A DNA stretch of 64,000 nt, from positions 1 to 64,000 of the forward strand of contig JAWNZC010000316.1 of assembly GCA_035771165.1 (NCBI GenBank), given 5' to 3'. Position 1 is the stretch's first letter; each line of letters begins with the position of its first letter. The position numbers were made by a program, and so were the translations under genes. This DNA is from Paragorgia papillata (taxonomy: Eukaryota > Cnidaria > Anthozoa > Scleralcyonacea > Coralliidae). The notes under the pieces were generated by a model. The model searched no databases. It was not told where the DNA came from and saw only the letters and a program-made list of their open reading frames with translations. Of the stretch, positions 60,220 to 64,000 are shown in pieces.

Positions 60220-61385
60220 TTAGTATAAATACACCGGTAATTATAGAAAATCACGCGCGCTGATTGGTCGAGCTACTTCGGATTAATTCTCGATAATCAC
60301 CTACAGCGTTTATTCGAAATGGCCGCCAGCCAAGTTGTCAATGCGACAGACGAGGAAATTAACAATTTTAAAGAAAATGTTGTTCCTAAAATTAAAGTAC
60401 GAAAATGTGTATTTATACTAAAACAATTATTCGCCTCAGGCTCAGTGAATATCGGTGATTAGTATAATTTCATAGTGGAAAAGAGGCTTTCCAGCTTTCT
60501 GATTGGTCCGCTCAGCGGTGAATCTGAGGTGATAGTCACCGCCTAGCGCGGTGACTATTACATCACAAGAAATTGTTCTTCAAAAGTAGTTTTGGAAAAG
60601 AGACTGGTACTTATTCAACACTGCACTGACTTTACTCGTTTCAGTCTCCCACTCGGAGTTGTCATTTTGAAGTATGAGATTTTAGAATTTGTCGATTCAT
60701 TGAAGTGTTGATTTTTTTTTTCAAAATGGGGTCTGTAGTTTTTGAGACAAGCAAAAGAGCAAAATAATGAAAACATTTATCACTGAGATGTTGTACATAT
60801 CAAATATCGTAAAAACAAAACTTTATAAAGGTAAGGAAGTATATTTTCTATAATTCTTCGTATTTTTTGTATGTTTTGGCTAGGTTTTGGTCGTAGCGAA
60901 GTTTTCGAAAAATTCGTCATGAGTGAAGAACATATTGAACATGAATTAAGTGCAAAAAAGCCGTAACACAGGATCCAAAACACCAGAATAAAAGTCTTTT
61001 TAGCATATATTTGAATGTATGTACAAGTTCAATTCCAAAGTAGGATGTTGTTAACTCTTTTTTTGAAATTATTTACTGACAAAGACTGTGGCTTGCTAAC
61101 ATCGTCTGTGAATAAACAGAATCACCACTGTTAAAATGAAAGCAGTTGTTTAAAAGTTTTTGTTTCAACGTTATTGGTTTTTTATCAACCTCTGAAATAA
61201 TACTAAAACAATTAGTCACCTCAGTCTCGGTGACTATCGGTGTATTTACCTCGCCGCTTCGCGGCTCGGTAAATATTCACCGATAGTCACCTCGACTTCG
61301 GTGACTAATTGTTAAATAATAACCTCGACTTCGTCTTGGTTATTATACACCGATATTCACCTCGTCTTCGGCGAATAATTGTTAA
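60220..61385. mobile_element. TTAGTATAA fold-back element, unit 4, interrupted
   Basis: Same element as 30441-30744, split between ATCGGTGA and ATAATAACC by a related element (60459-61315). Confidence 0.68.
60459..61315. mobile_element. Nested TTAGTATAA-type element (857 bp)
   Basis: Starts TTAGTATAATTTC and ends GACTAATTGTTAA, the same terminal style as its host element but with different inner palindromes (GGTGATAGTCACCGCC; TTACCTCGCCGCTTCGCGG). The complement of its left end recurs at about 61196-61206 (AATAATACTAA). No target duplication when compared with unit 2. A minus-strand frame (60780-60983) is unrecognised. Confidence 0.7.
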
Positions 61386-61432
61386 ATATTTTTCTTATGT
61401 ACAAAACTAACCCAGTAGTTGTAAGGTTTAAC

Positions 61433-63384
61433 CACTGATCTATATAAGAGACTGGATAGAGCATCTATTATCTGAGCGCCTTCAGAAATTGAAGCCGGAA
61501 GTTACGCCCTAATTGTAAGCGACGCCATATTGGATGGTCCCACCATGAGGAGTGAGTTGCTATATTTTACTGTTGTGAATTCGTTGTTTTCGCATATAAT
61601 CACGAAATAGACGAACAACACAAATCCATTTTGGTATTTCAAGCAACGGGACACATCGTGGAACTATGGAGGACCTAAGAACGTGAAGGGAAACTGAATC
61701 GTAAGTAAATAACTTGATATTTTGACGAAATTTCGAAGGGGACGGAGAGCTCCCGAAGGGTTATTTACCAAGGAAACGGGAAACACAACATTGTAAACGG
61801 CCGGTGGTTAATAAACTGATTTGTAGGATACAAATGTGAGATAATACTGTAATTGTGGAATGTTCACAATCGAGTAGATCATTTTAAAAAAGCCGAAGGA
61901 CGTGTAAAATTATGGCACAGAAGATAGATTGGCTTGTAGAGTTGTGAGTAGATTTCGACAAGCAGCATATTTCTTTGGCAACATAGGAGCATGTTAATAC
62001 TCTATAAGTTTGTAATACTTACAATGTTTGGTGCTTCCATAGAAGTAAACTGTAGCATGCATCATAACAAGAACGAGCCAGTTTATTTTATTAAACTCCA
62101 TGCCCAGTGTCCAAGTCATGTATTTAAGAAATTAAGTTGTCAACATTGTTTCTTATTAACAGCTGAGCTATTTTACTCCCTGTCATTTTGATGAAAAAAT
62201 GGTTTGCGAGTATCTGTAAAATTGAGTGTGATATTTGTATGTTATGTTGTAGGTAGTTTAAAATGAAGCAACAATGAATGAAGAAGAATAAAGGTGAAGC
62301 AACATGACAACTTAATACAGAATATAATTGAACTGTGTCATTTATAGTTTTCAAACTTTGTCAATGATTTGATTAAAGAAAATGTTTACAATTCATGAGT
62401 GTATTTTGTCTTGTGTAGTTTGATTCTGTATAAATGTACTATATAATGATAAATTTTTAATCTGTTCTCTGACTTCTGTATGTTATGAAAATTGTGGCAG
62501 AACTAATACTGTACTATCAGTGTGTACTATACAAGTAGATCAACAAGGCCAGTGTTTGATGTTTATATAAAGTCAAAACAAATCAAGCTAATATATATGT
62601 TAAACTTCACAACGATGTGGCGGATAACATTTGTAAACTGGCTAAAAAAAAAGCATCTTGGCAAAGGTATAGTCACAAAACTAATTATATTGTAAAATTA
62701 ATACAAGATTTTTAGTTGTAGGCAAATGTAGGCCCAATTGCCCAAATTAGATAACCCTATCTCATAGAAAATAATAAACTCATTCTGATTAATCCTGTGA
62801 ATGCCAGGATAACTTATTTGAATCATTACCCCGAGTTTTCTGTGAGTGAAAATATATTGTTCAACTATATAGGCACGTCCACTGATCTATACAGTTGGGC
62901 ACATCGCATTCTTAAATTAATTGTTTGATTCCGGTCTTTTGGCTTATGATATAATAATACCACAGCAGTTGTTCGTAGTGTAGCTTGTTCAGTTGATCAA
63001 ATTTCCCGAATTCATTCGGTCCTTTAGCAGTATTTCCATATTGTGAGTAAATTCTGAATGAGAACGGCCTTCGTCTGTTCAAAGTTGTCATCAATGACAC
63101 TTGGGAGTTCGCTCCATCGAACTCGCAAATTCCGTTTTCCCCCACATTTTGGGGCTAAATAACTACAATTTTTCTCTCTAAATGCTTCACGTGTCCTTTC
63201 TTCCTCGTGATAAAAAAGTTTGTCCGAACCCGAAGGAGAAAAATACCTTAATATGCGAAAACTATAATTGTGCAACAGTAGAATCATAGCGAAAGTGGGA
63301 CCATCCAACATGGCGGCTGTTGCCAACTTCCGACTTCAATTTCAGACAACGGATGCTCTATCCAGTCTCTTATATAGATCAGTG
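61433..63384. mobile_element. 1952-bp DNA element with ~100-bp inverted ends
   Basis: Ends CACTGATCTATATAAGAGAC / GTCTCTTATATAGATCAGTG, inverted similarity continuing to TTGGATGGTCCCAC / GTGGGACCATCCAA (about 100 bp with gaps). The flanking 8-bp duplication is GGTTTAAC (61425-61432 and 63385-63392); the empty site is at 14871-14878 in unit 1. It lies 17 bp beyond the donor of exon c. Small frames inside (61991-62191, 63024-63326) match nothing known to me. An 8-bp duplication fits hAT, P or Merlin. Confidence 0.88.
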
Positions 63385-63402
63385 GGTTTAACAAACAGTT
63401 AC

Positions 63403-63514
63403 CTGGCTTCGAATCCAAGGGATAGTTAGAACATCTTCTGTTCAATTGAACTGTGACGTCATCAATTGCTATATCTCCTTGATACGAAGGGCCTGCAACA
63501 CCTTCAATTATTAT
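63403..63514 (-). CDS. MAM domain exon c (module 1)
   Basis: 112 bp, phase 0-1. Encodes IIIEGVAGPSYQGDIAIDD and NRRCSNYPLDSKP. Ile replaces Phe at the usual VFEGV position. The rest of this module lies beyond the right edge. In transcript order the next exon is the EGF at 47408, nearly 16 kb away. Confidence 0.84.
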
Positions 63515-63547
63515 CTAAAATTAAAAAAATTAAATGAAGTAAAATTA

Positions 63548-63922
63548 GTGGCACAGTGGTAGCCTTTCACATCGGCAACCCGGGGTCGATTCCTGCTCAC
63601 TAGTTATCAGTTTAAAAAAGCCGGATATGCAAAGAGTGCTTCCAGATTGACTCTATCAAACATCGCAGATATTTTTTGTGTACTCTGGTTTCTTGGACAA
63701 ATGAAGGATGATGGCTCTTACCTGCCCTTGCTGAACCTCTAGGGAGAACAGTTTAGATTTAACAGATATTAAAGTTATCTAGTATAAATAAAGTTAGTTT
63801 AGTTTACTCCAGTTTCCTACTGTAGTAAAACTGGACCAAGAGCAATGGCCCTTACTGGACCTCTAAGAAGAACAGTTTAGTTATGACTAATAAGGTAATC
63901 CAGTACAAATAGAATTTGTTTA
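63548..63922 (+). mobile_element. tRNA-derived SINE with dimeric body, unit 4
   Basis: A box TGGCACAGTGG, B box GGGTCGATTCC, full two-segment body as in units 1 and 3. Confidence 0.74.
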
Positions 63923-64000
63923 TAGCAGTAAGACATGCAGGCAAGGAGAAAAACTCTGGTAGGAAACGGTACGAACCTCAATTTCATGTAATTCAGTACA

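Larger units (their letters stand above)
42466..64000 (+). repeat. Tandem segmental duplication, unit 4 (runs off window)
   Basis: Fourth copy, at least 21.5 kb and continuing past the right edge; base 64000 matches roughly base 15485 of unit 1. Its extra length comes from a doubled minisatellite (a 1897-bp internal duplication), a 1089-bp hAT-like insertion, an 857-bp nested fold-back element and a 1952-bp element with long inverted ends. Confidence 0.92.

Overview
This is intron-dense, AT-rich animal DNA with no bacterial or organellar gene organisation. Extracellular-type exons (MAM and EGF-like) with canonical GT/AG junctions, RTE-like and CR1-like LINEs, a tRNA-derived SINE, many fold-back MITEs and hAT-like elements suggest a marine invertebrate. 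A cnidarian is my best guess, from overall style only; no single marker proves it.

Layout: the window is four head-to-tail copies of one segment, starting at about 1, 16881, 32667 and 42466. The fourth runs off the right edge. The copies differ through nested insertions and deletions. Units 1, 2 and 4 carry the same 5'-truncated RTE-like LINE (7418-10136, 23521-26236, 49294-52009) followed by a 22-bp minisatellite (10961-13072, 27531-28972, 53301-57597). Unit 3 lacks both, but holds an internally deleted CR1-like LINE (37238-39311) that is itself split by a 645-bp DNA element. The long open frames over the minisatellites are artefacts of a 22-bp period with no stop codons.

Hidden gene: the only host coding signal is spread over short exons on the minus strand. 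An EGF-like exon (96 bp) and three MAM exons (a 153 bp, b 260 bp, c 112 bp) recur in the units. All junction phases agree: EGF 1-1, a 1-1, b 1-0, c 0-1. The window therefore reads as part of one large extracellular or membrane gene whose EGF-MAM module was multiplied by duplication of a roughly 16-kb block, or as tandem paralogues. In protein order: exon c 63403-63514; EGF 47408, a 46532, b 44907, c 40475; a 39329, b 35320, c 30802 (no EGF); EGF 21632, a 20755, b 19130, c 14889; EGF 5522, a 4604, b 2798, continuing off the left edge.

Most unusual item: at 308-768, only in unit 1, two direct repeats about 302 bp apart each contain a type I hammerhead ribozyme motif (CTGATGA, a GCTG/CAGC stem II, GAAA, GTC, and a split stem I). 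This resembles a small retrozyme or circular-RNA repeat, inserted in a (TA)n tract.

Caveats: bases 1 to about 5215 carry a dense load of single-base insertions relative to the other units, as in unpolished long reads, with sparser extras to about 10500. Some frameshifts may be errors, and the duplication itself needs a check against stitched haplotypes.
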